Source of the DNA: a virus
Length of the DNA stretch: 64,000 bases
Direction: 5' to 3' (one strand)
Virus record (IMG/VR): IMGVR_UViG_3300024231_000003
Location: 23,709-87,708 of that record
Notes under the pieces: generated by a model
Told to the model about the DNA's origin: nothing
The model's database searches: none
The model's input: only the letters and a program-made list of their open reading frames with translations
Made by a program: the position numbers and the translations under genes
Part shown: positions 14,210-22,787 of the stretch, piece by piece
Layout of the letters: the number at the start of each line of letters is the position of its first letter
Numbering within the stretch: the stretch's first letter is position 1

Positions 14210-16084
14210 ATGAATATATATTTAACACAAATTAATAACACCATAGCAGATGCAATCTTTCTGCCTCTTTCTGTTGGCTACGTGTGGGAATATGTTAAAA
14301 CTCAAAAAGACTTGAAGAAATGTAAATTGGGTGGTATCATATTTGAAAGAGATACTATAGAAAATTATATGGACCAGATAAAAGACCCTGATGTAATAGC
14401 AATTAGTACATATGTGTGGAACTGGACAATTAGCCAAGAACTAGCTCGTGCTGTTAAGAAGAAATATCCAAAATGCTTAATTGTTATGGGCGGACCACAA
14501 GTACCATTCAAGAAGCAATGGCTTGAGGAAAATAGAGATATGTGTGACGTTATTGTTACATATGCTGGCGAGCGTACATTTGCAGAAGTGCTTAGAGGAA
14601 ACTTAACAGCGCCAGGTATTATGAGTGAACACGGATACATTCCTCCCAAGCCAGATAGAGATATATCAGATATTCCAAGTCCATATTTAAGTGGACTAAT
14701 GGATAGTTTAATGGATCCTGATAAGAACTATAGTGCTATTGTAGAAACAAATAGAGGATGTCCTTATAGTTGTACATTCTGTGATCAAGAAGCAGTGTAT
14801 TATAACAAGATTGCCAAGTTTGATTATGATAGAGTTATTGCAGAAATAGATTGGGTAGTCAAACATAAAATTGACTTCTTATATTTTGCTGATAGTAACT
14901 TGGGAATATTTGATAGAGATGTAGACTTTATGAGATATATTGCAAAATGTAGAAACGAAACTGGATACCCTAGAAATATCGATTACTCAACAGCAAAGCA
15001 ATCTCCTGATCGAGTAACAGAACTTGGAAAAATATTAAATCAAGAAGCAGGCATTACACGTGGTATGACAATTGCACTACAGAGTATGAATCCTGATACA
15101 CTTAGTGCAATTAAAAGAATAAACGCTGCTAATGATAAACTAAAGAAAACTATAGATGATTTTCATGCAAATGGTGTTGATAATTATTGTGAGCTTATAT
15201 TAGGATTACCAGAGGAAAGTTTTGACAGTTGGGTTAAAGGTACTGGTGAAATACTTGACATAGGCAGTGATCACGCATTACAAATGCACCCACTAAGTGT
15301 TGTGCCTAACACTCCATTTATGGATGAAGATTATGTACAAAAATATGGTTTAAAATATACACCCACTCAAGCACCTGCAGGAGGAAATACGTATCCTGGT
15401 GATAGTAATGGTGAGATTGATTACATTTGCTATGAGACAAATACAATGACTCGTGATGAATGGATAGATGCATACTTCTTTACAAAAGGAATAGTTATAC
15501 CTCACCATTATCATGGATTTAGTCAAGTGTTAGCAACCTATCTAAACAGAGAGCTAGGTATTCCTTTTATTGAATACTATACCTTTTTGTTTAATTGGAG
15601 TAAAGTAAGTAGTGGAATTTTACACTCAGAATACATGGCACATACAAATAGTGTTCGTGAAAGCTTATTTGAAAATAAAACTTGGGGTCGCCCTGTAGAT
15701 GATACTGATAATTTCCACCTACAAGATAATGGTGCAACTGCATCTTGGTTATATGAAAATATAGATGCAGTATATAATGAGTTACTTATGATATGCAGTG
15801 TTAAGTGGGAAATAGATGTATCTGAAGTACTAAGATACAACAAGCACATACTAGATAGATATAATGAAACAACTCAAGATGCTGAATATGATAAAAATTG
15901 GCATGGATGGTTTAATAATAATGAAACATTAAAAGATGAAAATACTACTGTATCTATTACCACACGTAAAGAATATACAAGTAAATTAGATCACGCCAAA
16001 CATTTATTTTGGTATGGTAGAAAAGCCAAACGTTGCTTCTTAGCAGCAAATGAAAGGAAAACACAATATGATACGAGTAGCTGA
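14210..16084 (+). CDS. B12-binding-domain radical SAM protein
   Basis: 624 aa. Residues 1-150 form a Rossmann-like cobalamin-binding domain (DVIAISTYVWNW, IVMGGPQVPF) without an obvious D-x-H-x-x-G, so cobalamin if bound would be base-off without a His ligand. The radical SAM motif CPYSCTFC has Cys at 184, 188 and 191, followed by FADSNLGIF and LQSMNPDTL of the Elp3-like core. A C-terminal region of about 230 residues has no recognised domain. Class B enzymes methylate unreactive carbons or do ring contractions. The gene has a structured leader and is followed by a pseudo-peroxiredoxin overlapping by 17 bp. Confidence 0.85.
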   Translation: MNIYLTQINNTIADAIFLPLSVGYVWEYVKTQKDLKKCKLGGIIFERDTIENYMDQIKDPDVIAISTYVWNWTISQELARAVKKKYPKCLIVMGGPQVPFKKQWLEENRDMCDVIVTYAGERTFAEVLRGNLTAPGIMSEHGYIPPKPDRDISDIPSPYLSGLMDSLMDPDKNYSAIVETNRGCPYSCTFCDQEAVYYNKIAKFDYDRVIAEIDWVVKHKIDFLYFADSNLGIFDRDVDFMRYIAKCRNETGYPRNIDYSTAKQSPDRVTELGKILNQEAGITRGMTIALQSMNPDTLSAIKRINAANDKLKKTIDDFHANGVDNYCELILGLPEESFDSWVKGTGEILDIGSDHALQMHPLSVVPNTPFMDEDYVQKYGLKYTPTQAPAGGNTYPGDSNGEIDYICYETNTMTRDEWIDAYFFTKGIVIPHHYHGFSQVLATYLNRELGIPFIEYYTFLFNWSKVSSGILHSEYMAHTNSVRESLFENKTWGRPVDDTDNFHLQDNGATASWLYENIDAVYNELLMICSVKWEIDVSEVLRYNKHILDRYNETTQDAEYDKNWHGWFNNNETLKDENTTVSITTRKEYTSKLDHAKHLFWYGRKAKRCFLAANERKTQYDTSS

Positions 16085-16637
16085 TACTATTCCAAATGTA
16101 AGAACTATGCATAAAGTAGGGGTTCAAAATTTATGGTTAGAGACACATGAATTATTTGCAAACAAGAAGATTTTGCTTTTTGGTGTTCCAGGATCATTTA
16201 TTGTCGAGTACGCATCAAGTCAAATGCGCACATATGAATTCTTTTATGAAAAGTTTAAAGATTTAGGTATTGATGAAATATGGGTAACTAGTACTGAAGA
16301 CACTTATATACAACGTGCATGGTTAAACAGTGAAGGTATTGAGCAAATAAAAGCATTGCCAGATCCAGCTCTTGAATGGGCAAGTAGTATTGGTATGCTA
16401 GAGGATATGACCAAAGAAGGATTAGGTCCCAATCGTAGTCACAGATATGCAATGATTATTGATAACCTTATATGCAAAGTTGTGCATTATGAGGATTTTA
16501 CACACAACCCAATGACATGTTTTCAGGTAAGTGATGCAAACAGTATGATGAATTACTTAGAGAAGATACAAACAAATTATGAAAGGTTTAATAATGAAGC
16601 AAGAGATACAGTTACCGCTGAAGGAAAAATCAGGTGA
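16068..16637 (+). CDS. Peroxiredoxin-5-like protein lacking the catalytic cysteine
   Basis: 189 aa. The Prx5/redoxin fold is clear: KKILLFGVPGSF, LGIDEIWVTS, AWLNSEG and RYAMIIDN follow the family order. The peroxidatic loop, normally P-G-A-F-T-P-x-C-S, reads PGSFIVEYAS here (residues 41-50), so both the conserved Thr and the Cys are replaced (Ile45, Tyr48). It therefore cannot be a normal peroxiredoxin. ATG 16068 was chosen because AAGGA lies upstream; ATG 16050 would add six residues. The role may be structural or substrate-binding. Confidence 0.75.
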   Translation: MIRVADTIPNVRTMHKVGVQNLWLETHELFANKKILLFGVPGSFIVEYASSQMRTYEFFYEKFKDLGIDEIWVTSTEDTYIQRAWLNSEGIEQIKALPDPALEWASSIGMLEDMTKEGLGPNRSHRYAMIIDNLICKVVHYEDFTHNPMTCFQVSDANSMMNYLEKIQTNYERFNNEARDTVTAEGKIR

Positions 16638-17229
16638 GTATGCATGTGAACTCCCAACGCTTTGGTTTGATAGAGAATATTTATTAGACCATGTAAATGG
16701 AGTTGCGCTGGATAATTGGTATATTTTTGATTGTGGGCATATTAGATGGACAGTACAAGAAGCATTTGAGCCGCGGCTAGAATGTAAAAATTATAAGTTT
16801 AACGAATTTCATAAAGAACTAGCTGAGCTATTTAATCCGCCAATTATGCCAGATACAATGCTATACACTAGTACGCCTATAGGGGGAACACCTCCGCATC
16901 AAGATAGAAATAGATTAGGGATAATTAATTTTCCTGTCAAAGGAAAGTTTAATGAAAGCAGTCCACAGACGTTCTATAGTGATTTTGATAGAGATACATT
17001 AGAATACACTATGCACTACACAGAGAGCCAAGCTACAAATGAACTTGCTCCTTGGTTGTTTAGTGGTCCTAAAATTCATGGTGTTGAGAACATAGACGAT
17101 GCTGATAGAACAATTATTACTACGTGTTGGAGACACCATACTTACCAGCAAGTAGTAGACGGATTAAAAGACGGATCTCTTGTAAATTGGGATGTTAACG
17201 AAAAGAATAAGAGGGTTAAATTTATATAA
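16594..17229 (+). CDS. 2OG-Fe(II) oxygenase-like (cupin-fold) protein
   Basis: 211 aa. The iron motif is H102-x-D104 in PPHQDRNRLG, the distal His is H162 in KIHGVEN, and R172 (DRTIITT) is placed to bind 2OG. An AAAGG ribosome site supports the ATG at 16594 over 16579. It overlaps the upstream gene by 44 bp and abuts the next oxygenase-like gene by 1 bp. Substrate unknown. Confidence 0.68.
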   Translation: MKQEIQLPLKEKSGEYACELPTLWFDREYLLDHVNGVALDNWYIFDCGHIRWTVQEAFEPRLECKNYKFNEFHKELAELFNPPIMPDTMLYTSTPIGGTPPHQDRNRLGIINFPVKGKFNESSPQTFYSDFDRDTLEYTMHYTESQATNELAPWLFSGPKIHGVENIDDADRTIITTCWRHHTYQQVVDGLKDGSLVNWDVNEKNKRVKFI

Positions 17230-17870
17230 TGGAAAAAGTCGATAAAGCATTAATGAGATTACACTCTATGGATGATTGGATGCAAATGCAATCCTTCAAT
17301 AGTAATAATTTAATGAAAGAGATGGAACGATATAAAAATGATTGGAAGCCGTATAATGTAAGAAAGCCTAATAATCGTTGGGGACTTAGTATTACTAGTT
17401 TGGATGGCGAACTGAGCGGCATTCCAGATTTAGATAGTCTTTATGAGTATAATAAAAAGCACAATACTAATATTGCAAACCAAGATATTAAAACATATAC
17501 AGACGTTTATTATGATAGCCCAGAATTACAAAAAATTATAGAACCTTGGAAGCCATGGTTAGGAAGATGTCATTATTTGAGATTAGACAGCGGTGGATTT
17601 TTTCCAGAGCATTATGACATAAACAAACTTGATTATGAATTTGAGGACGCAAGGCTTATTGGTTTTGTTAATCGAACTAGCAAAGATACTATGAAATTTA
17701 TATATGGCGATACTGTTATGGATGTTAAAGAGGGTAGTCTGTATTACTTCAATGCAAGTAAGCGACATAGTGTCTTTAGCATGATGGATGATTGCATAAT
17801 GATTGTTTTTTGCTTGAAGTTTGATGACAAACTATTTGAAACAATGATGAATAACTACAGATTAAAATAA
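17229..17870 (+). CDS. Asp/Asn beta-hydroxylase-like 2OG oxygenase
   Basis: 213 aa. SGGFFPEHYD contains the H128-x-D130 iron motif, and the distal His is H180 in KRHSVFS, with the ladder WLGRCHYLRLD before it, as in the aspartyl/asparaginyl beta-hydroxylase family. These enzymes hydroxylate peptide side chains or small amino-acid derivatives. It ends the five-gene run starting at 12999; a fresh promoter follows. Confidence 0.72.
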   Translation: MEKVDKALMRLHSMDDWMQMQSFNSNNLMKEMERYKNDWKPYNVRKPNNRWGLSITSLDGELSGIPDLDSLYEYNKKHNTNIANQDIKTYTDVYYDSPELQKIIEPWKPWLGRCHYLRLDSGGFFPEHYDINKLDYEFEDARLIGFVNRTSKDTMKFIYGDTVMDVKEGSLYYFNASKRHSVFSMMDDCIMIVFCLKFDDKLFETMMNNYRLK

Positions 17871-17877
17871 ACTATAC

Positions 17878-17906
17878 TTGACAATTAAAGTGAAGTAGAG
17901 TATAAT
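17878..17906 (+). promoter_or_regulatory. Consensus sigma70 promoter
   Basis: TTGACA, 17-bp spacer, TATAAT: a perfect consensus, 30 bp upstream of the ATG at 17936. Confidence 0.85.
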
Positions 17907-17935
17907 TATTAAAGATAGAAAAGGTATTAATACAA

Positions 17936-18850
17936 ATGTATAATAATCCACTTAACAAGCTAATATGGGATAAGGTACAAGAGATGTTTGGATGGAATAT
18001 TGCTCCTGAATCTCCTATTGCTCAGTTACCATTCAATCAAGATTTTATTACTGCATGCGAGAAAGAATTCTCAATGCAAGTACGTGACACGTTCTACCCT
18101 ATTGAATTAGGACAAGTGGAACAGTGGAACAGAAAGCGCATGGAAGACTTTGTTAAAGAAATTGATAAACAGTATCAGCATAACTACTTTGTTGGAGAAA
18201 ATGGTACTAGTACAACTGGTGTTGTTGGAGAAATATGTGATGTAAATGATAAGCCTATTGCTAATAAATGGAATATAAGAGGAAATGCACTTGTTGAAAG
18301 ATTACAAGCAATGCAAGCAGAAAATCCTGATCTTACTATTTTGGATATAGGTTGTGGTGTTAATGAATACAAAAAGTACCTTAATAATGTAACTGGTGTT
18401 GATCCATACAGACCTGAAGCAGATATACTTGCTAAACAAGCTGACTTTGATCCACAAGGACAAACATGGGACGTAATAATATGTTTTGGCCCAATGAACT
18501 GGTATACATATGATGAACAGTTTCGTAATATGGCAAAGCTAAAGGAATGTTTAGCACCCAATGGATTATTATTATGGAGTCATAATCATAACTATTACAA
18601 ACTATTTCAGCCAGATGCAGAACATGCGCACACATGGCTTCATGGAAACTTGGAAGATGCACAACGTAATAGTGCTTTCTTTTTTGTAGATAGAGATTGG
18701 AAATATACTTGGTATTTTAACAATACAGAACACAGTATGTCAACATTAGCTACACACGTAGGACTCAAAGTATCTAAAATTGATTACGATCATTGTAACT
18801 TGTATCGTCCACCAATGTGGAGACTATTTGTGGAGATGACTCATGAATAG
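17936..18850 (+). CDS. Class I SAM-dependent methyltransferase
   Basis: 304 aa. The Rossmann motif I is ILDIGCGVNEY (about residue 137), motif II acidic position is GVDPY, and motif IV-like DVIICFGPMNWY follows. An N-terminal region of about 130 residues precedes the methyltransferase fold and probably recognises the substrate. It is the first gene of a strong transcript and overlaps the next oxygenase-like gene by 8 bp. Small-molecule or peptide methylation is more likely than DNA methylation, because no N-P-P-Y-type motif is present. Confidence 0.82.
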   Translation: MYNNPLNKLIWDKVQEMFGWNIAPESPIAQLPFNQDFITACEKEFSMQVRDTFYPIELGQVEQWNRKRMEDFVKEIDKQYQHNYFVGENGTSTTGVVGEICDVNDKPIANKWNIRGNALVERLQAMQAENPDLTILDIGCGVNEYKKYLNNVTGVDPYRPEADILAKQADFDPQGQTWDVIICFGPMNWYTYDEQFRNMAKLKECLAPNGLLLWSHNHNYYKLFQPDAEHAHTWLHGNLEDAQRNSAFFFVDRDWKYTWYFNNTEHSMSTLATHVGLKVSKIDYDHCNLYRPPMWRLFVEMTHE

Positions 18851-19505
18851 ATGGGAAATGACTGTAGATCAAAGTAACTACGATTTTAACCCGTTTAGAG
18901 AAAGTGATCACGGAGCTGGTTTTCGAACAATAGGCAATATAGAGCCTACATGGAAACAAGAAATACCTATTGCAAATTCAAACCAGTATGATTTTTATTG
19001 GCCATCGCCAGTATCGCCTGACGGCGATAGTTTTAATTACGACTACGAAGAACTGTTATGCAAAGACTGGGGTATTCCTTTAGACTATGTCGTATACAGA
19101 CAATGGACAACTACAGAAGAAACTCCTATACTACATAGCATTGCAGAACAAATTGGTCTTGCTGATGCACAAACTAATGTACAGACACAACACACAGGCA
19201 TGATGCTACATTTACACATTGATAGTTTAACTGGCCTACGTAAAGAACGCACAGACCAAAGTAGTAGTAGATCCACAGACATTGAATGGGGAAGAGTCTT
19301 TGTAATGTTAGACGATTGGGCACCAGGACATATTATACAGTTTGGTAATACATATGTACCTCCTTGGAGAGCAGGAGATATTATATGGTTTGATTGGGCA
19401 AATATTCCACATAGTACAGCAAATACTGGACCATGGCCTCGTAACATACTAAAAATTACAGGCAAAGTTACAGACAAATACACAGAGTTAATTAATAATG
19501 GATGA
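18843..19505 (+). CDS. 2OG-Fe(II) oxygenase-like protein (paralogue group A)
   Basis: 220 aa. Predicted iron ligands are H125-x-D127 (LHLHIDSLTG) and H190 (ANIPHSTANTG), with R200 for 2OG. The stretch VMLDDWAPGHIIQFGNTY...WRAGD is nearly repeated in the proteins at 55944 and, less closely, 54072, defining a small paralogue family in this phage. It lies between the methyltransferase and a radical SAM gene, overlapping both by 8 bp. Confidence 0.72.
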   Translation: MNRWEMTVDQSNYDFNPFRESDHGAGFRTIGNIEPTWKQEIPIANSNQYDFYWPSPVSPDGDSFNYDYEELLCKDWGIPLDYVVYRQWTTTEETPILHSIAEQIGLADAQTNVQTQHTGMMLHLHIDSLTGLRKERTDQSSSRSTDIEWGRVFVMLDDWAPGHIIQFGNTYVPPWRAGDIIWFDWANIPHSTANTGPWPRNILKITGKVTDKYTELINNG

Positions 19506-20760
19506 TTTTGGAGAAAACTATTGTGTATATCCGTTTGTTAGTATGACGATTAGTCCAACTGGTCGTTGGAAGATTTGTTGTGTAGATGAGGACGGTGACG
19601 ATATTCCTACAACAAAAATTACTGATTTTGAAGGAGGAAAATATTACAAATGTTCTGACTATAGCCTAATGGATTTTTGGAAAAGCGACTATATGGATCA
19701 CATACGTGAAAAAATGTTAAAAGACCAACCAGTACATGAGTGTAGAAGTTGCAAATATAATGAAAAAAAAGGTACCAAAAGTTATAGACAGCGAGCTAAT
19801 GAAGAATGGGGATATATAAGTGAAACTATGGAATCTCCAACATACATAGATCTCAAACTAGGAAATACATGTAATCTAAATTGTGTATTTTGTGATCCTA
19901 ACAGTAGTAGTAAAGTATTACAAGAATGGAAAAAGATAGGATGGATTACTGCAGAAACTGCACCGTTTGGAGAAGGCATCATGGGTCCTATTGAAGAACT
20001 AGGAACAGAAAAGGTAGACTACAATTGGGTAAATCATAATAACTTTTGGGATAATGTAGATGAAGTTTCTCCATACTTAACTAAATTAAAGTTTACAGGT
20101 GGGGAACCAATGCTTAACAAAAAAATGTTTAAGTTGTTGCAAAGTATAATTGACCAAGATAGGGCCAAAGATATCAGCGTACAAATTACAACAAATGGTA
20201 CTGTAGTTAGCGAAAAGATATGTAATATGCTTAACCAGTTTAAAATGGTACAATTAAATTTTAGTTGTGATGGATTAAAAGGAACAAACGAATATATTAG
20301 ATGGCCACTTGAACATGATAAATGGTTGGAAAATATAGATATGTTTGAAAAATTTACTAACGAGGAAACAGTAACATTAAGTATGCAGCACAGTTATGGT
20401 GCGTTAACAATGCTAAGTCTTGCTGAATACTTTAGATGGGTATTTACAAAAAAGAGATTTGGTTGGCACACATTTAAGGTTTGGAAACCAGAATTTATGC
20501 AAATGGAAGTTTTAGAACCAGCTACTCTTAATGAAGCCAAAACTGATTTGCAGAATTTAGTAGATGAACTAACTCCTCAGATCAAACTCAGTAGAGACGA
20601 GCATCTTGTACAAGATATTACAGGTATAATTCAAGCCATCGATAATGCAGTCAATTTAACACATTTAAGACCAAAACTATTAGAATACACAAATGCTTTG
20701 GACAAGAGCAGAGGTATAAATATCTATGATTATATACCAAGACTTAAAAATCATTTGTAA
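19498..20760 (+). CDS. Radical SAM protein (F-C-x-x-P/twitch subfamily)
   Basis: 420 aa. The N-terminal YCVYPF...KICCVDED and ECRSC elements (residues 9-85) precede CNLNCVFC (Cys 125, 129, 132), then FTGGEPM, TTNGT and SCDG. It is closest in layout to the proteins at 6875, 11263, 56657 and 58631. It overlaps the preceding oxygenase-like gene by 8 bp, giving a methyltransferase / oxygenase / radical SAM unit under one promoter. Confidence 0.86.
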   Translation: MDDFGENYCVYPFVSMTISPTGRWKICCVDEDGDDIPTTKITDFEGGKYYKCSDYSLMDFWKSDYMDHIREKMLKDQPVHECRSCKYNEKKGTKSYRQRANEEWGYISETMESPTYIDLKLGNTCNLNCVFCDPNSSSKVLQEWKKIGWITAETAPFGEGIMGPIEELGTEKVDYNWVNHNNFWDNVDEVSPYLTKLKFTGGEPMLNKKMFKLLQSIIDQDRAKDISVQITTNGTVVSEKICNMLNQFKMVQLNFSCDGLKGTNEYIRWPLEHDKWLENIDMFEKFTNEETVTLSMQHSYGALTMLSLAEYFRWVFTKKRFGWHTFKVWKPEFMQMEVLEPATLNEAKTDLQNLVDELTPQIKLSRDEHLVQDITGIIQAIDNAVNLTHLRPKLLEYTNALDKSRGINIYDYIPRLKNHL

Positions 20761-20762
20761 AG

Positions 20763-20770
20763 GATAAATA
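20763..20770 (+). promoter_or_regulatory. Putative T4-like late promoter (GATAAATA)
   Basis: A 7-of-8 late octamer 2 bp after the radical SAM stop, upstream of the ABC transporter genes and their sigma70-type promoter. Confidence 0.45.
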
Positions 20771-20784
20771 AAGTTAATAACAGC

Positions 20785-20812
20785 TTGACATACTAAGCGA
20801 TTGTAGTATACA
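20785..20812 (+). promoter_or_regulatory. Sigma70-type promoter of the ABC transporter genes
   Basis: TTGACA, 16-bp spacer, TATACA. The predicted start is near 20820, at the beginning of a folded leader. Confidence 0.7.
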
Positions 20813-20820
20813 ATAACCCT

Positions 20821-20884
20821 ATGAAACTGACCGTCCTGGTCGGCCCAACAAACAGGCCATTACGGATAATTGCAAAGCAATTAT
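20821..20884 (+). promoter_or_regulatory. Structured leader of the betaine-transporter genes
   Basis: Three hairpins: GACC/GGTC (20829-20841), GGCC/GGCC (20842-20858) and a perfect 8-bp ATAATTGC/GCAATTAT with loop AAA (20866-20884). The first part is more GC-rich than its surroundings. The AAGGA ribosome site and ATG at 20910 follow. A 21-codon frame (20821-20886) overlaps the hairpins but has no ribosome site. Could be a cis-regulatory element or an mRNA stabiliser. Confidence 0.5.
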
Positions 20885-20909
20885 AATCAATATTTCAAGG
20901 AAAAAAATT

Positions 20910-21893
20910 ATGAAATTATTAAACCTAAAAGCCGCCGCAATGGCGACTATCGTAGCCTTTACGGCAAGTGCATCTGCAGCAGCAGAGTGCGAAGTAACTA
21001 TCGCTGAACCTAATTGGAGTTCAGGTCAATTTATGGCATATCTAGATAAGTTTGTTGTAGAAACAGCATTTGGCTGTGAAGCAGAACTAATGCCAGCAGC
21101 TTCTATTGCAGTAGCAACAAGTATGACTGAAAAAGGCACACCGCATATTGCTGGTGAATTTATTTCAGTAAGTGTTGGCGATGTTGTGGACCAAGCAATT
21201 GCTGAAGGAAAAATCCTTATTGCAAATGACGACCCATACCAAGGCGGCGCACAAGAAGGATTTTATGTATCTAAAAGTGTATTAGATGCAAACCCAGAAA
21301 TTAAAACAGTAGAAGATCTATTAGAACGTCCAGAACTAGTTGGCGGTAAAGTATTTTCTTGTCCAGGCGGTTGGGGTTGTAATGCTACAATGCGTAACAA
21401 TCTATTAGCACTTGATGTTGAATCAAAAGGCTTTGAAATTGTTGTTCCAGGATCAGGTGCAGCATTTGACGGTTCAATTGCAAACGCAGCACAACGTGGT
21501 ACTGGTTGGTTTGGTTTTTACTGGGCACCAGCAGGCATGTTAAGTAAGTTTGGAATGGTTCCATTACCAACTCGTGCAGGTTTTGCAGGTACAGATTATT
21601 GGACAAATTGTGCTACTGATTTAGAGTGTACTAATCCACAAGTATCAGATTTTCCAAAACCAACAATCCGTTCACTAACAGTACCAGAATTTGCAAATGC
21701 TAACCCAGCAATTGTAGCGTACTTAGCAAAACGTGACTTCTCAATTGAACAAATTAACTCATACTTAATTCAAATGGAAGCATCACAAGAAACAGCAGAA
21801 GAAGCAGTTGTATCATTCTTTAAAAATAACGAAGATGTATGGACAACATGGTTTACTGCAGAAACTGTTGCAAAAATTAAAGCAGCACTATAA
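20910..21893 (+). CDS. proX: Glycine betaine/proline-type ABC transporter substrate-binding protein
   Basis: 327 aa with a Sec signal peptide (cleavage near ASAAAE), hence periplasmic. The mature part follows the OpuAC/ProX layout: IAEPNWSSGQ at the start, a conserved CPGGWGCN segment, and GWFGFYWAPAG, where aromatic residues usually form the quaternary-ammonium cage. The permease follows 3 bp later, but no ATPase gene is in the window. It is an auxiliary metabolic gene probably acquired from a bacterium. Substrate specificity (betaine, choline or related) is inferred. Confidence 0.88.
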   Translation: MKLLNLKAAAMATIVAFTASASAAAECEVTIAEPNWSSGQFMAYLDKFVVETAFGCEAELMPAASIAVATSMTEKGTPHIAGEFISVSVGDVVDQAIAEGKILIANDDPYQGGAQEGFYVSKSVLDANPEIKTVEDLLERPELVGGKVFSCPGGWGCNATMRNNLLALDVESKGFEIVVPGSGAAFDGSIANAAQRGTGWFGFYWAPAGMLSKFGMVPLPTRAGFAGTDYWTNCATDLECTNPQVSDFPKPTIRSLTVPEFANANPAIVAYLAKRDFSIEQINSYLIQMEASQETAEEAVVSFFKNNEDVWTTWFTAETVAKIKAAL

Positions 21894-21896
21894 CTA

Positions 21897-22787
21897 ATGG
21901 ATAGCAAGTTTTTAACTGAGTTTCCTGGACTAGATACAAGTACACTAAAGTACATCAGAAGAACATTGGATAATGCGTTTTTTGAATTTTCTAGAAACTG
22001 GGGAGAGCAGATTGAAAACTTGCTATATCCTTTAGAATATATTCTAGAAGTATCAGAGGACTTCCTCGTAGATACTCCTTGGTTAGTAATACTATTGTTA
22101 TTAACCACTTTTTGTTATCTTACTACATCCAATAAAAGATTTACTTTTGTTTTCTCGAGCATTTTGTTTTTAATTGGATATTTTGGAATGTGGGAAGATG
22201 CAATGATTACACTTAGTATTGTTATTATTGGTGTTTCATTATGCGTTATCAGTGGAATACCAATAGGCATAGCAATGTCTTCAAGTAATAGAGTTAGATC
22301 TATAATGTTGCCTATATTAGATTTTGCACAAGCAGTACCAACATTTGTCTACTTAATTCCAATTATTATGTTATTAGGTATTGGTGATCTTCCTGGACTC
22401 ATTGCTATATGTGTATATGCTGTTCCGCCTATAATTAGATTTACTGACTTGGGAATACGTGAAGTAGATACAGGATCAATCGAAGCTGCAGAATCTCTTG
22501 GTATGAATAAATGGCAAGTTTTACGAAAAATAAAAATACCACTAGCATACACTAGTATATTTGCTGGGCTTAATCAAACAATTATGATGGCATTGGGTAT
22601 GGTAGTTATTGCAAGTATGATTGGATTACAAGGACTTGGTAGTAACGTACTAACTGCAATTAATCAACAAAGACTAACAATAGGTTTACTTAATGGTATG
22701 GCTATTGTTAGTTTAGCAATAATATTAGATCGAATGACACAACAATGGGCTAAGAAATTACAAGCCTGGAAATATGTTGACAAGTAG
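21897..22787 (+). CDS. proW: Glycine betaine/proline-type ABC transporter permease
   Basis: 296 aa inner-membrane protein. Several hydrophobic helices are obvious (VILLLLTTFCYL, MITLSIVIIGVSLCVISG, FVYLIPIIMLLGIG, LNGMAIVSLAII). The permease-ATPase coupling motif is EAAESLGMNKWQVLRKIKIP, with the EAA...G-x-x-x-x-x-x-x-x-x-K-I pattern. It is translationally close to proX. It should need a ProV-type ATPase, presumably from the host. The 22788 gene on the other strand ends 1 bp after it. Confidence 0.88.
   Translation: MDSKFLTEFPGLDTSTLKYIRRTLDNAFFEFSRNWGEQIENLLYPLEYILEVSEDFLVDTPWLVILLLLTTFCYLTTSNKRFTFVFSSILFLIGYFGMWEDAMITLSIVIIGVSLCVISGIPIGIAMSSSNRVRSIMLPILDFAQAVPTFVYLIPIIMLLGIGDLPGLIAICVYAVPPIIRFTDLGIREVDTGSIEAAESLGMNKWQVLRKIKIPLAYTSIFAGLNQTIMMALGMVVIASMIGLQGLGSNVLTAINQQRLTIGLLNGMAIVSLAIILDRMTQQWAKKLQAWKYVDK

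Noticed and set aside
20821-20886. 21-codon frame starting at the predicted transcription start of the transporter leader
   Set aside because: No ribosome site, and its bases are explained by three hairpins; kept only as an alternative reading of the leader.
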